Shown: positions 36,667 to 48,100, numbered from the stretch's first letter. The stretch: 64,000 nucleotides of DNA from Paralithodes platypus (GCA_032716605.1 CM064539.1:158501-222500), one strand, 5' to 3'. The notes: generated by a model not told the origin, from the letters alone. A program made the numbers and translations.

Positions 36667-38212
36667 TCATTTGATCAAAAATGTTTTGCTTGAGTGCCCA
36701 CTCTAGTGTTGTGCTCTGTCTCCGAGACAGCGCGTCTGCCCAGACGTTTGCTACGCCTGGGAGATATGATGCATGAAGATGAATGTTCAGCTTGTTGGCT
36801 AGCACAAAAATCTTTTCTGACACGTCTAGCAACTTCCGAGACCTCGTTGACCCTTGTTTCTGAATGAAGTGAACTGCATTGAGATTGTCCATCCTGAAGG
36901 CCACCGACTTTTCCCATAAAGTAGAGCCGTGAACCTGAAGGAAATACAAGGGGACTAGTAACTCTTTGACATTTATGTGAGAGGTTTCTGAAGGGGACCA
37001 AAGCCCTTGACCCTGATGCCCGAGGTTTGACTGAAAGCCCCAACCTATCGTCCCTGACGCATCCGTGTCCACCCATACCGTCGGCGGAGGAGAGGTCCAT
37101 GACATGACTGAGTGCAACATTTCCCTCTTCGCCCAGACCGCTAGTAAGCTGTGTATTAATGCTGGGATAGGCCATAATTTTCCCGCCGGTATGAGTGGGA
37201 AATATTTGTTGCCCTCCAAGATTAAACGTTTGACTTTCAACCGGCCCAACTTCACAGTTAGTTGAACCCAGTTGAGAGAACCGACTAGAGATTCCCAGAG
37301 TCTCCGTGTCGTAGTCAGACTGTGGAGAAACATAAAAACAAAATTGCGAAACCTGCTTCGATTGTCCACACTCTGACTCAGAGTGAGAGACGCTGTGTCC
37401 CAGACCAGCCCTATCCACTGAATTACTCGTGAGGGTACAAGGTTTGACTTTACCAAGTTGACCTTGAATCCTAGAGATTTGACATGGTTTAACGTAATGT
37501 TGACAGGAGTGTTGCATAACTCTTCTGTCTCTGCCACCACCAGCCAGTCGTCCAGATATCACAAGATCCTGATCCCTTGTTCTAAAATGGGCATCAGGGC
37601 TTGCCGGACTAATTTTGTGAAAATGCGTGGCGCTAGGTTTAATCCAAACTGCATCCTTTGAAAGACATAAGTCTGATGCATTATTCTTAAAGCCAGAATT
37701 TTTTTAAATCTCTTGTTGACCGGGACGTGCCAATACACGTCTGTCAGGTCTAATGAACACATCCACCCTCCCGGCGGAAGTGTTAGCCTGATTTGATTCA
37801 CTGTCAGCATCCTGAAGGACACATTGTGAATGTGGAGATTCAGATAAGACAGGTCTACGACCGGCCTCATCTGAATACTGTCCCTTTTTGGTACTAGAAA
37901 GAGTTTGGATGTAAACACCAGGTAAGTCGGGGGGACTGGGATAATGACACTCTTGGTAATCATCTCCTGAACTAGTGACTCCACCTCTAAAGAAACATGA
38001 GTGGCCTCTGTCGGCTGACGTAAGCGAGGTCGCCGGAGCCACTGCCAAGTGATGCCTTTGCGTACCACAGTCCTCGCCCATGATCTTAATGGCCATGCCT
38101 GATGACACGCCCGGAATGACCCAGTTAGCAGACTGGGGTTCGCCGGCTGGACTACTCTCTGTTCCAACACGCCTTTGACTGGCCCCGGGAGTGAGAGAGA
38201 CCTTAGTTTTTT
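36320..38212 (-). pseudogene. DIRS reverse transcriptase-RNase H (one in-frame TGA)
   Basis: The frame opens at the slip site at 38212 and reads through RT (VPKRDSIQMRPVVDLSYLNL, CSLDLTDVYWHVPV, FGLNLAPRIF). A TGA at 37559-37561 stands immediately before the catalytic YLDDW. RNase H follows, with WVDTDAS, NVKELL, FRMDN and VWADALSR. Next comes VDLFASEKN, after which the frame is lost at the C7 run 36565-36571 and the conserved sequence continues in the recombinase frame. The TGA replaces a residue not known to be catalytic. Confidence 0.9.
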
Positions 38213-40887
38213 GCTGGTGGTGGTGTACTCTTGGATGACTGGCTGGGTTTGGCTGGAGGCGGGCCCTGACCTGGTCGTTGGTGAAACCTGTGGCCTTTAC
38301 CTGAGAATTTACCCTGTTTATACCTGACGTGAGCCTGACCCTGGGTGGAAGAGGACTTAGGCTGATGAAAAGGCTTTGACCCACTAGCTTGAGCTTTCGA
38401 AACTGGTTTGGGTTTAGGGAAAGTAAAGGTAGGCTTCTTAGGTTGAGAGGGACTTTGTTTGAATGCTTGTGCCATATTGAAAACAGTCTTCCAAACTGCT
38501 GGAGAAATCAAAGAAGGGGTTAGAACTGGAGACAGAATTACTTGGCTTGCAATACGGTCAGGAAGTTTCTTTACTAAGAACATCCTCAGATCCTGCCTTG
38601 CTCGAACCGCCTCTAATAAGGCCGTCCGAATATCTCCTAAAGACTGAATGGAAGTTTGGAGAAGCAAGCGCCGGGAAAGTTCAATGGCCTTCCTGACTTC
38701 CGCAGTTTCGATTGCCTGAGAAGAGCGTAACAGAGACTTTGTTACTTGCTGAGTAACAATATATTGTGAAAACAGTCTAAACGCTTTACCTCTTAACCTA
38801 AACTCGCGGTCTAGGTGAGTTAGGGAAGGCGTGCTAAAAGGATCTTTTAATTCGCACAAATTGATTTTAGGGGCAGCCAAGAAATCAAACAAAGCAGAGG
38901 GGACTCCTCCGGCACTACAAACCGGAAGAGAGAACCAAGAATGGTGCTCTTGAGGGATTTGGTGAGAAGACTTTGTAGTGAAAGTAGTGGCAACATTTTG
39001 AGCCTCTGTTTCCCAGTCCACCCAAGGTCCCATACCCAACTGCCCCACCTGCAAGACTGGATTAGAGGCTGAGTCTGTGATCGGAAACATATCCAATTCC
39101 GGCGTCAAAGCAGAAAGTGCCTTGACATCGTTAAAGCCATCATTCTTAGTCCAGTCAGAAAAAAGCTTTGAAGCTGAGGCAGGGGGTAGGGCTGGCGTTG
39201 ATGCATACACAAAAAAGTCATGGTTATAATAACTGGGAATGGCCTAAATATGAACATCTAAAACATCGCCTTGACTATCCAATGCTCTGAGTTTTCTAGA
39301 CTTATTGCCTTGGATTACCCACTCATGTGGTACAGGGAGCTTCCCCAAAATAGTAGCTTGTGCTGCCTCTGGCTTAGTTGGTAACATTGCTACCCATGAC
39401 TCATCAGGCCCGTATAAAAGAGGCATAGCTCCTTTTCTGACTGGTGCCTTGTCTAAAGGGGGGGGGGGGGGAGTTATGTCTGATATGACCCGCACATTGG
39501 ATGTAGTGAGAGCTGCTGTGCCTGGCACAGTGGAAATTGAATCTGACACAAGAGGAGGGTTAGGTATTTTAGCTAAAGCAATGGATGTAGCCAGACGTCG
39601 CACATTCGTTGACGTCGCGGGAGCTTCCATACCAACTGTAGGAGTTTCCGGCGTAGGGCCAAAGAACTTATTAAGTGCATTTAATAGTAACCCCTCAATC
39701 TCTTCTGTAGTTACATACCTAGTAGATGACGAACTCCGTGGAGATTCGACAGTACCCTGAGAGTCTTCTAGGTGGTGACCTGACTCTTCAACTTCCATCT
39801 CTGAGACCAGAGAACGCTGTTCTTCATCCCTTAAGTCTGGCCTCTCATGGGAAGATCCCGCCGAAGCCGGGACCTCCACATGCCGCCATGTTAGATCTGG
39901 GATAGAAGATGGGACATCGGCATCCTGGTGGACGTCAGCCACTACTTGCATTACAAAAGGATGTGTGCCGTCCTGCCAGGGATGTGAGTATCGCCATACA
40001 CCTTGGCTGTGGCTGTTACTCGCTTGCGAGCCTGGAATACTCCCCAATTGGGAGCCCTCACCCGAGCACCCTAGCGGTTTATAGTTTCCATAAGATACTT
40101 CTAAATCTGAGGCTGACACACGTGACCTGGTAGAGAAAGCATGAATATCAGGTGATGAAATGTCCGCCGGGGCATCCTCCACCACATTCTCTGACTCCAC
40201 CCCCGACCTGTCACATTGGACGTTAGACTTGGAGGGGGTAGATGCAGAGAGCGGGGTACCAGGCTCCGGCGACAGCCGTGAGTCCGTTCGCGCAGGAGGA
40301 TCCCTTTTGGATGATTTATGACTTCTACTAGACTTATGTTTAGTTCTAATAATGTCTTTAGGTCCCCTACTCTCTTCCTTTGTCCTCTTCCGTGGAGGTG
40401 AAGAAGAGTGGCCCGAAGATTTCACCTGCTCCCTCAGGGGTGACCTTGACTTGGACCTCGTCGCCGATGCCGAAGGTGACGGAGAGCAAGGCCTCTTAGA
40501 TTTGCCAGGGGAGGGTGTGGGAGCCTGTCCCCGCCTAGTCTCGGAGGCCTTACGTGTACGGATCTTACTCTTAGGGGGGGCATGTTTAATAGTTAACAGT
40601 TCCCAAAGCTCAAGGTTGTCACATTGTAATGCTTTATGAGCTACATTTGTTGAATAAGTAGCGAGAAGTTGTTTTACTTCCTACAAGGCCACCGCCGCAG
40701 TATTATCTTTGTGAATCAACAGTTTAACACTTAAGAGGGTACAAATAGTGCAATGCTTTGTCACCCATATCCCCCGTGACCGATCGAGGCATTTAACACA
40801 TTTAATGCACAGCTTGTGCGCAAAAATATGGATACCGGAGCATAACGGCGTTGAACATAAAGCAATGAGAGGTTCTATGGCCGACAT
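38203..40887 (-). pseudogene. DIRS ORF1 (gag-like), with two in-frame TAG codons
   Basis: One frame runs from an ATG near 40887 to TAA at 38203-38205 with only TAG codons at 40681-40683 and 39244-39246. The first part has a Cys/His cluster (CSTPLC...CIKCVKC...HCTIC) that could bind zinc. The middle is Ser/Arg/Lys-rich (about 40280-40450). The last part is basic and Pro/Lys-rich, ending near SQSSKSTPPPAKN. DIRS ORF1 proteins are taken to be nucleic-acid-binding Gag equivalents. The 3' end overlaps the RT frame at an AAAAAAC heptamer. Confidence 0.8.
38206..38212 (-). promoter_or_regulatory. Putative -1 frameshift heptamer AAAAAAC in the DIRS element
   Basis: On the minus strand ORF1 reads GCA AAA AAC TAA; A AAA AAC fits X XXY YYZ and is followed at once by the ORF1 stop. 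The RT frame is exactly -1 and open across it. Frameshifting is inferred. Confidence 0.75.
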
Positions 40888-40914
40888 GATCGAGACTGGC
40901 GGAAATCTACCCAC

Positions 40915-42644
40915 CCCCGGGATCTACCTGGTCACCTGGCGCCACGCCGGTACTCCGCCCTGGAAAGAGAAAATTCCCAGGAATTAATGCTCATAAGGTT
41001 ACCCCAAAATGTTACAAAAACATGTGTCATAAAACTGATGGTCAACGAACCGTAGTCCTCAACCACTACTTTTCGCTGTCCAGCAGTTTCAAATTAAAGA
41101 TTTCAGCATGTCCAAGATTACTTGTCCAAAAGATTTAAGCATATCTTCTGAGTCTTCATAATGATGAAGCATATCTTTAATAAAGATGAAGTCCTTCAAG
41201 TATCCCTTTACACTTGAAACACTAGTAAGATTCCGGCATCTTCTTATCCCATAAAAAGTCTAAGCCTATCTTAATCTCTAATCCGACTTCTACCAGAAGC
41301 CCTCATAGATCGCCGTCTTGAAGGCCGTGATACCTTATTGTATCAACCAATTGTTTGGCAAACCATAGCGAATTGCAAATCCGGTAATATAACCACCCGA
41401 AGGTACCACCGCCGGGTTTCATATAAAATGTCAAACCAATTGTACCTGCCCCAGACCTCTTTGCAAAAAAGGTCGCCGGGAGGAAAAGACCAAACAAACA
41501 AACAGCATTGTCGTGAAGGCCGTGATACCTGATTGTATCAATCAATTGTTTGGCAAACCATAGCGAATTGCAAATCCGTTAATACAACCACCCGAAGGTA
41601 CCACCGCCTGGGGTCATATTAAATGTCAAACCAATTGTACCTGCCCCAGACCTCTTTGTAAAAAGGTCGCCGGGAGGGAAAGACCAGACAAACAAACAGC
41701 ATTGTTTCAATGGCTTTCAAAAGACGAGAAAACCATATCCAACAGGTGTCAGCATGATCACCTAGATAAATGTGTGGAGCCCACCTCGCCGGGAATAACA
41801 CAGGAAGCCTGATCACAGGCTCGACCACAGAAAACGCAGTTTCTGATGAGCCCTCAAGCTACCAAACTCGCCGGGGTAACTTACCTATTTTAGCCATCCT
41901 GACTAAAACTCGGTAAACAAAACGGCTTTCTCGGAGCAATCGAGAAAAACCGCCGGAAAGGCAACCCACAACAAACAGAACGCAGTCTGATAAACATAAT
42001 CAGACGTAGTCCGAAGCTCCTGGATCAGCCAATCACAACTAATCCAGGACACACATGACACATGAGTACATTTTTATAATAATAAACAATGAAAACACTT
42101 GCATATGTGAAAAACTACGAGTGGCTGGCTAGGCCTAGTGAAAACGGAAAACACTTAATGACGTCGAAACACAATCGAAAAGCACTTCATCCCACCAAAA
42201 CTGAAACAGCAGCCACATCCACATCGTAGAAAAAACCCGGTAAGGGACCCAGAAAGAACTCCACTACGTGAAGAAAAAACACCAGGAACGTCAGTAAAAA
42301 ACAAACAAGGCTACTCCATCTGAAAGATAGCTAGAAGACCGACCTCGCGTAGTTAAAGCCGCCTAACAAGCTAGGACTAAAGATGGCTAAACACGAAAAA
42401 CGTTTCAGAGCGTCCTCAACCCGGCCACGAGGGTCCGTCCGAAATAGACGCCCCAATAAAACGACCCAAAATACACTTGTTCTGCGAGAAAACCACCCAT
42501 GACACCCCTGCTACGCTAATCCTAACCTTACTCAAGACATCCCAGAGTAAACAAATGAGAAAAAACTCACTAGGGACGCAAGAATGCGGAATCAAAGCGG
42601 AGCACTGTGCGGGACACGTCCGGGTGGGGTGAACGCAGAGCAAG
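40915..42644 (-). other. DIRS 5' leader with 195-bp tandem duplication
   Basis: Non-coding. AAGGCCGTGATACCT... is duplicated with period 195 bp (41321-41515 and 41516-41710, about 93% alike). The rest is unique, and no ORF with family similarity is seen. Confidence 0.75.
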
Positions 42645-42931
42645 GAAGGCGGAAGGATGCGCTAGTCAGCGTCTGGTCCAAGAATCCACAGAAGTACATC
42701 CACAGAATATGGAAAGCTTATGAATAGTTATTCTTATTTTATTTTTTATTTGCTACGAAGTTTTTTCGTAGTGAGAACCCAATCATAAAGACGAACCATG
42801 AGTGATTTTGCGTGTGCTTATGATGAAGGTTCCTCTGAGCTCTGCGGCGGTAGATTCAAACTACGCGTATGAGCGTTTGAAGAGGTAGCCTTATGTAATA
42901 GGCATAATCGTCAATGATGGAGGGGCCACTA
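42645..42931 (-). repeat. DIRS inverted terminal repeat (element 5' end)
   Basis: Reverse complement partner of 34467-34760, ending GGGGCCACTA. Contains the hairpin CTACGAAGTTTTTTCGTAG. Confidence 0.93.
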
Positions 42932-43009
42932 ATAAATTAAAGACTGTCGGACTGAAAATATTGGACACGGCTTTCGTTTAACACCTTGTGGACCGGGCGT
43001 ACGGTTTTC

Positions 43010-43262
43010 ATGTTTACATTGGTCGTGTGCTCGCGGTGTGTTCCCGTCTATTTTGACGACTATTATTTCTGTTATTTACCCCCTGCTGGCAATAGGCCTA
43101 CAGTATATAAATATATATGATGATGACAATAAGTCATGGGAGGGGGTGTCGGGTGATGAGGGGAAAAAGCCCCCTCAACCTATTATTATATCCCACGGTA
43201 GTCAAAATAGACGGGAACATGATCGCGAGCGTCCGCATAGCCTAGTGTAATTTTTGTAAACA
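43010..43262. mobile_element. Palindromic MITE family I, copy 2
   Basis: Arms TGTTTACATTGGTCGTGTGC...GTCTATTTTGAC and their complement near 43200-43262 (GTCAAAATAGACGGGAACAT ... TTTGTAAACA). Confidence 0.7.
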
Positions 43263-43344
43263 AGGCAGGCCGCAGGCGGTACACTCGCATACTACATCCT
43301 TGCCTAAGGCTGCTGTAGTCTTGTTTAACGGTACAGTACCCTTT

Positions 43345-45058
43345 AAAAACATGCGGATTGGGACCAGCAAGATAGACCAGGTAGGATACAGTATGTATGA
43401 AGCGATGGAGGAAGTGAATGCAGAAAAGGATATAGGAGTAGTGATAGACAATAAGCTAAATTTCTCAGAATGAGGTTGTTTACTGTATATATGGATGGAG
43501 TTATGAAAGAAATACTATCAAGAGCAGTGGATGTTGGTGTATCGCTGAAAAGGGAGGGAATTGAGTGGAAGCTACCTATACTGCTGTTTGCGGATGATAC
43601 AGTTCTGATGAGTGATAATGAATGGGAGTTGCAGGGTCTGGTAAATGAGTTTGGAACAGTGTGCGAAAAACGGAATTTGAAGGTAAATACGGGGAAGAGC
43701 AAGGTTATGGTCTTCGAAAGGGGTGAAGTCACAGAGTGTGAGGTGAAGCTGAACGGTCAGGCTATGGAGATCGTCAACTCTTTTAAGTATCTGGGCAGTG
43801 TGTTGAGTAAAGATGGGACTATGGATGAAGAGGTGCGGGAGAGGGTACAACAGGGGAAGAGGGTTGTAGGAACGCTAAAAGCAGTAACAAGAAATAGGGT
43901 GGTCAGTATGGAAGTGAAGAAGTCCTTGCATGACAGTGTGGTAATCCCGACACTGACTTACGGAAGCGAAGCATGGACGTTGGTTGAGAGACTCAGACCA
44001 AGAGTGAGAGCAGTGGAAATGAATTACTTAAGGAGTGCGTGCGGAGTTACATGGAGGGATAGACAGACTAATGAGGAAGTAAGAAGGAGGTGTGGTGTGG
44101 AGGTAGATGTGCTGGAAAGTGTGAAAAGGAACAACTTGAGATGGTTCGGCCATATGGAACGTATGGAAAGCGAGAGAATGACTAAGAGGGTGTACGAGAG
44201 CGAGGTGGAGGGACAGAGGGGGAGAGGTAGACCGAATATGAGGTGGAAGGATGGAGTGAGGAACTACATGAACGAAGGCGGTGCTGGTTGGGGGGAGGGG
44301 CGTCGACTGACTGGGGACAGAGGTGCATGGGGGCGGTTCGTTCGTGGCCACCCCTTCGGGGATCACGGCGTCAGGCAATAGATAGATAGATAGATAGATA
44401 AACAAAGCCAATAGAATTGTAGGGCTGATAAGGAGGACATTTGTGTCACTTGACGAAGAAATCTTCAGGAATCTCTATACAGCGCTGGTTAGGCCGCACC
44501 TGGAATATGCGAACCAGGTGTGGGCTCCATATATGGTAAAGGATATAGAAGCAGTGGAGAAAGTGCAGAGGAGAGCTAGCAAGCTGGTACCAACGTTGAA
44601 GAACGCGGGCTATGAGCAGAGGTTGAGGACACTGGGGCTTCCGACACTGGCATATAGGAGAAAGAGAGGGGATATGATAAGAGACTTTTAAGATAGTGTC
44701 AGGAAAGTACGATCAGGATGTGTGTGAAGGTATCTTCTTGATGCGGGAGGGAACAAGAACGAGAGGACACTCTAAGAAAATTTACAAAGAAAGAAATAGG
44801 CTTGAGAAGGCAAAGAACTCATTTTGTGATAAGTGGTAAATGAGTGGAACGCACTGCCCCAGTATGTAGTAGATTCCGAATCAATAAGGGAGTTTGAAAG
44901 TAATCTTGATAAAGCATGGGGAAGACAAGATTTGAAGTTTGATTATAAAACAAAAATACAGAATAGTAAAAATGTTGCGTCTGCTACCGCCGCCGCCAAC
45001 ACCGTGAACGACCGCAGCAGTGCAAGTACTGGTACTGAGCTGGATACACAGGCATAGT
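43345..45058 (+). mobile_element. LINE D (CR1/Rex-like) C-terminus, split by LINE C
   Basis: 43345-43452 encodes DIGVVIDNKLNFSE. After the insertion, 44403-44690 continues with RIVGLIRRTFVSLDEEIFRN, VRPHLEYANQVWAPYM and LPTLAYRRKRGDMI, and 44833-45057 encodes the last part (VVNEWNALPQYVVDS). This is the thumb and C-terminal region of a CR1-type RT protein. The last part has stops at 44690-44830. Confidence 0.8.
43453..44402 (+). mobile_element. LINE C, 5'-truncated insertion in LINE D
   Basis: The open frame 43470-44381 (303 aa) contains the RT catalytic FADD (LLFADDTVLMSDN), FKYLGSVLSKDG, TYGSEAW and the RWFGHMERM C-terminal region. It ends in a GATA tetranucleotide tail. 3' fragments of the same family are at 30485-30705 and 22300-22420. 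The copy is free of stops. No target duplication was found. Confidence 0.85.
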
Positions 45059-45086
45059 TTGCCTTTTTCCAGAGGATCTACTGTAC

Positions 45087-45474
45087 ATCGATCAATTGGC
45101 CTAATGGGGAAAATAGGTTTTCCCGAGATTTCTAATTAATTACAAACACTATATATTTATGTAGCCTAAATGAACAATTTCTGGTAAGATTAGGAGTAGT
45201 GGGCGTACCACTACCGACATACAGCATAAATCATCTATAAAACATTAACCTAACCTAACCTAGTACAGTACTACATGAATACTTGGTTAGGTTAGGTTAG
45301 GTTAGGTTAGGTTAATGTTTTATAGATGAGTTATGCTGTATGTTGGTAGTGGTACGCCCACTACTCCTAATCTTACCAGAAATTGTTCATTTAGGCTACA
45401 TAAATATATAGTGTTTGTAATTAATTAGAAATCTCGGGAAAACCTATTTTCCCCATTAGGCCTATTGATCGATG
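45087..45474. repeat. Foldback: inverted repeat with TTAGG repeats at the centre
   Basis: Arms of about 175 bp (CATCGATCAATTGGCCTAATG... and ...CATTAGGCCTATTGATCGATG) flank a short loop. The inner ends of both arms are CCTAACCTAACCTA and TTAGGTTAGG repeats. No coding capacity. Confidence 0.9.
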
Positions 45475-45506
45475 TTGAGACACGCCCCCGATAGTGATTT
45501 GAAAAG

Positions 45507-45572
45507 AAATTAGCCTGACCTAACCTAACCTAGTATTATGGGTGGGGGCTGCTGCCCCCACACCCCCCGCTG
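45507..45572 (+). repeat. Dispersed CCTAA plus GC-palindrome repeat, copy 2
   Basis: See 165-233. Confidence 0.65.
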
Positions 45573-46005
45573 GTTGAGTACTAATCCCTTAGTAAAAAAA
45601 AAAAAAAAAATTGGCTGTCGATTATACGAAGGTGAAAGAAAGTCGATGAAGTCTACGGTGTTTACTCTGCAATCTTCAGCTTTGATTGTACATTGATAAC
45701 GGGAAAGTACGGTATTGACAACCAACCTTGTTACGAAAATTAAATTTTAATACCATACTTTTATATTAGGTTTTTCCGAGGGTTTAACACATTTTCATAT
45801 GATTTTTAGAGCTATCGGATAACTGGAAGTACCGTATTGACAACCTTGTTACGAAAAAGACATATTAGTACCATACTGCCGAGGGTTAAACAAAAAAAAT
45901 CTTATGATCTTTAGAGCATATAGATTCAATATTTATCTTCAAATATATCAACAAAATTTGTGGTATTAAAATAACATTGAACCCAAAAATCTGTCAAAGA
46001 TGTCA
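45573..46005. other. Non-coding with a small duplication
   Basis: ACCGTATTGACAACC...TTGTTACGAAAA occurs twice (about 45710-45760 and 45830-45870). No gene is seen. Confidence 0.5.
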
Positions 46006-46011
46006 AATAGC

Positions 46012-46135
46012 GGGGGTGTGGGGGGCTGGGGGCGGCAGTCCCCAGCCCCCCACCCATAATACTAGGATAGGTTAGGTAAGGTTGTTAGGTTAGGCTAATG
46101 TCCTTTCAAAGGGGTATAGGCCTAGGCTAGTAAAC
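46012..46135 (-). repeat. Dispersed GC-palindrome plus TTAGG repeat, copy 3 (minus)
   Basis: Reverse copy, extending into GGGGTATAGGCCTAGGCTAG as at 130-170. Confidence 0.65.
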
Positions 46136-46196
46136 ACTAGGATAGCCGGAAAATATCAAGGAATCCGACCACCTTTTATTTCGTGATTTTTTTTTT

Positions 46197-46672
46197 GGGT
46201 TTTAGCCTAGCTAGTTTTCATCATTATACAGTGGTTGTCATTAGCCTAATTAGAATCTCCGGAAAAAAAGTTTTCCCCATTATCCAACAATCTTAAGATA
46301 CGGACCCCGATAGTGGGGAGGGCTATGAAGTACTGTACAGGGAAATTGAGGGGTAAAAGACGAAAATAAGGGGTAATATTAGCCTAACCTAGCCTAACAA
46401 CCTTACCTAACCCTAACCTAGTATATTAGGTGGGGGCTGCTGCCCCCACACCCCTGCTGGTTTGGTGTTTGATTAATAAAAGGTTGACGGTCGCCAAAAA
46501 AAATTGAATGAAGTCTACGGTATTTACTCCACAATCTTCAGCTTTAACAGGAGGTAAATATTAACTTTTTCAAAGTAGTCCTAATTGAAAATGTTTTTTC
46601 CGGAGATTCTAATTAATGACAACCACTGTATTGGCCTAGGCCTAATGATGAAAACTAGCCTAGGCCTAGCTA
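46197..46672. repeat. Inverted repeat arms around copy 4 of the CCTAA/GC unit
   Basis: 46197-46280 (AGCCTAGCTAGTTTTCATCA...) is matched in reverse by 46585-46672. Between them lies another CCTAA plus GC-palindrome unit (46378-46455). Confidence 0.7.
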
Positions 46673-46673
46673 A

Positions 46674-46970
46674 ATTAAAATGTAAAACTTGCAAACTAAA
46701 CAAACCAAAATTGGGACAAGGACAATATAAAGTCAAATTAAATTATCAAAATCGCTATGTGGAAACAACGCTTACTAAAATGAAAATTATTAAATAAAAG
46801 AACACAATCCACCACATAGGGTTTACATTACTACATGAGCAAGTTAATCTGTTTCCCAAGCAAACTAATCGCACATATAACAACGCACTATCGTCACGTT
46901 AAAGGAATTAGTCAAGTTTGGGAAGTCCGGGACGTTCTGGTAAATTTTACTAAACTCTGCATGAATAAAG
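46674..46970 (+). repeat. Family J copy plus flank, duplicated at 47403
   Basis: 46674-46970 matches 47403-47631 and then 48101-48165, including AACGCACTATCGTCACGTTA and GGGAAGTCCGGGACGTTCTG. The second copy has a TTAA element inserted. Confidence 0.8.
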
Positions 46971-47402
46971 AAACTACATGTTAAATGTCAAAATATTATT
47001 TAAAATCAAATTTGCAACATGACAAGACATTAACAATAGTACAAAATACAAATATTGATAAGATATCTATACTATTACAAAATAATATATAAAATACAGT
47101 ACAGCACTCACTAACGATAGTGCTATCGGGTAGGTACCTGTAAGCATAGCATGCCTCAAGTGACCCCTATCAATAACTACCCTACAAATAACCTACATTT
47201 ATCGCACAAATAAACTAAGGAAATCGCAAAAGCAAGCAATTGATACTATCGACAATGAATACATACAATATAGAGACAAATAATTGCAAAATATGAAGTA
47301 ACAACAGATTTAAACAAAGAGTACTCTTTTAACAAGAACAATCAATTTAAAAAATCATCAATATTAATATTAATAATAGAAAAAGAAAAAGAAAAACAAT
47401 AA
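46971..47402. other. AT-rich non-coding stretch
   Basis: No gene or repeat recognised. Confidence 0.4.
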
Positions 47403-47631
47403 ATTAAAATGTAAAACTTGCAAACTAAACAAACCAAAATTGGGACAAGGACAATATAAAGTCAAATTAAATTATCAAAATCGCTATGTGGAAACAACGC
47501 TTACTAAAATGAAAATTATTAAATAAAAGAACACAATCCACCACATAGGGTGTACATTACTACATGAGCAAGTTAATCTGTTTCCCAAGCAAACTAATCG
47601 CACATATAACAACGCACTATCGTCACGTTAA

Positions 47632-48100
47632 CCCTCTCACCACGGAAGGGCTCTTGAACGCCCATAAAAAAGCATATAACAGGTACCCGGATGGTATCTT
47701 GAACGCCCAGTGGTTGAAAGCCTGTGAGCTTCGTGTGCGAGGCGTCGGTCCGACGCATGTAAACAACAGCCGGCTGGACCGTCGCCCCGCATCTCCGGCC
47801 ACAAGAAGGAGAGCGTCGCTTGTTCGTGTGTGCCTGTATGTTGTTGTTAAGTATCGAAAAGTGGTGTAAAGTGGCTGTTTTGGCCATAAAGTTATCTCCA
47901 ATGAAATCATCACAGCTCAACCAGTTGACTTAGAGAGCTCTACTTAATGCCATTCTACAGGTAAATAACACAGCTACGCTTGGGGATGCGCGGGAAGCAG
48001 TCTGATTAACGAATATACGGTAGCCTAGCCTAGACGTTTTTCGGCCAAAACACCCGGGTTTCGAGGAATATATATATAATACATAGCCGGGGCTGGAGGG
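47632..48100. mobile_element. TTAA element (469 bp) with a paralogous empty site
   Basis: TTAA at 47628-47631 and 48101-48104, ends CCCTCTCACC and GGCTGGAGGG. The related segment at 46915-46922 has a single TTAA and no insert. piggyBac-like by ends and target; no transposase. Confidence 0.82.

Larger units (their letters stand above)
34467..42931 (-). mobile_element. DIRS-like tyrosine-recombinase retrotransposon
   Basis: About 8.46 kb between inverted terminal repeats (34467-34760 and 42645-42931), with no target duplication, as is usual for DIRS. The coding strand is minus: a gag-like ORF, then RT with RNase H, then a tyrosine recombinase in place of an integrase. DIRS elements are thought to replicate through a circular DNA that the recombinase inserts. 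The copy is damaged: TAG at 40681 and 39244, TGA at 37559, and frame breaks at a C7 run (36565-36571) and a T6 run (35871-35876). It lies about 1.1 kb upstream of the host gene. Confidence 0.93.

Noticed and set aside
37704..38384. 226-aa frame overlapping the DIRS gag-RT junction
   Set aside because: It is in the third frame over well-supported ORF1 and RT sequence and has low-complexity, unconserved content.
39305..39760. 151-aa plus-strand ORF
   Set aside because: It is antisense to the DIRS ORF1, which has the better-supported frame.
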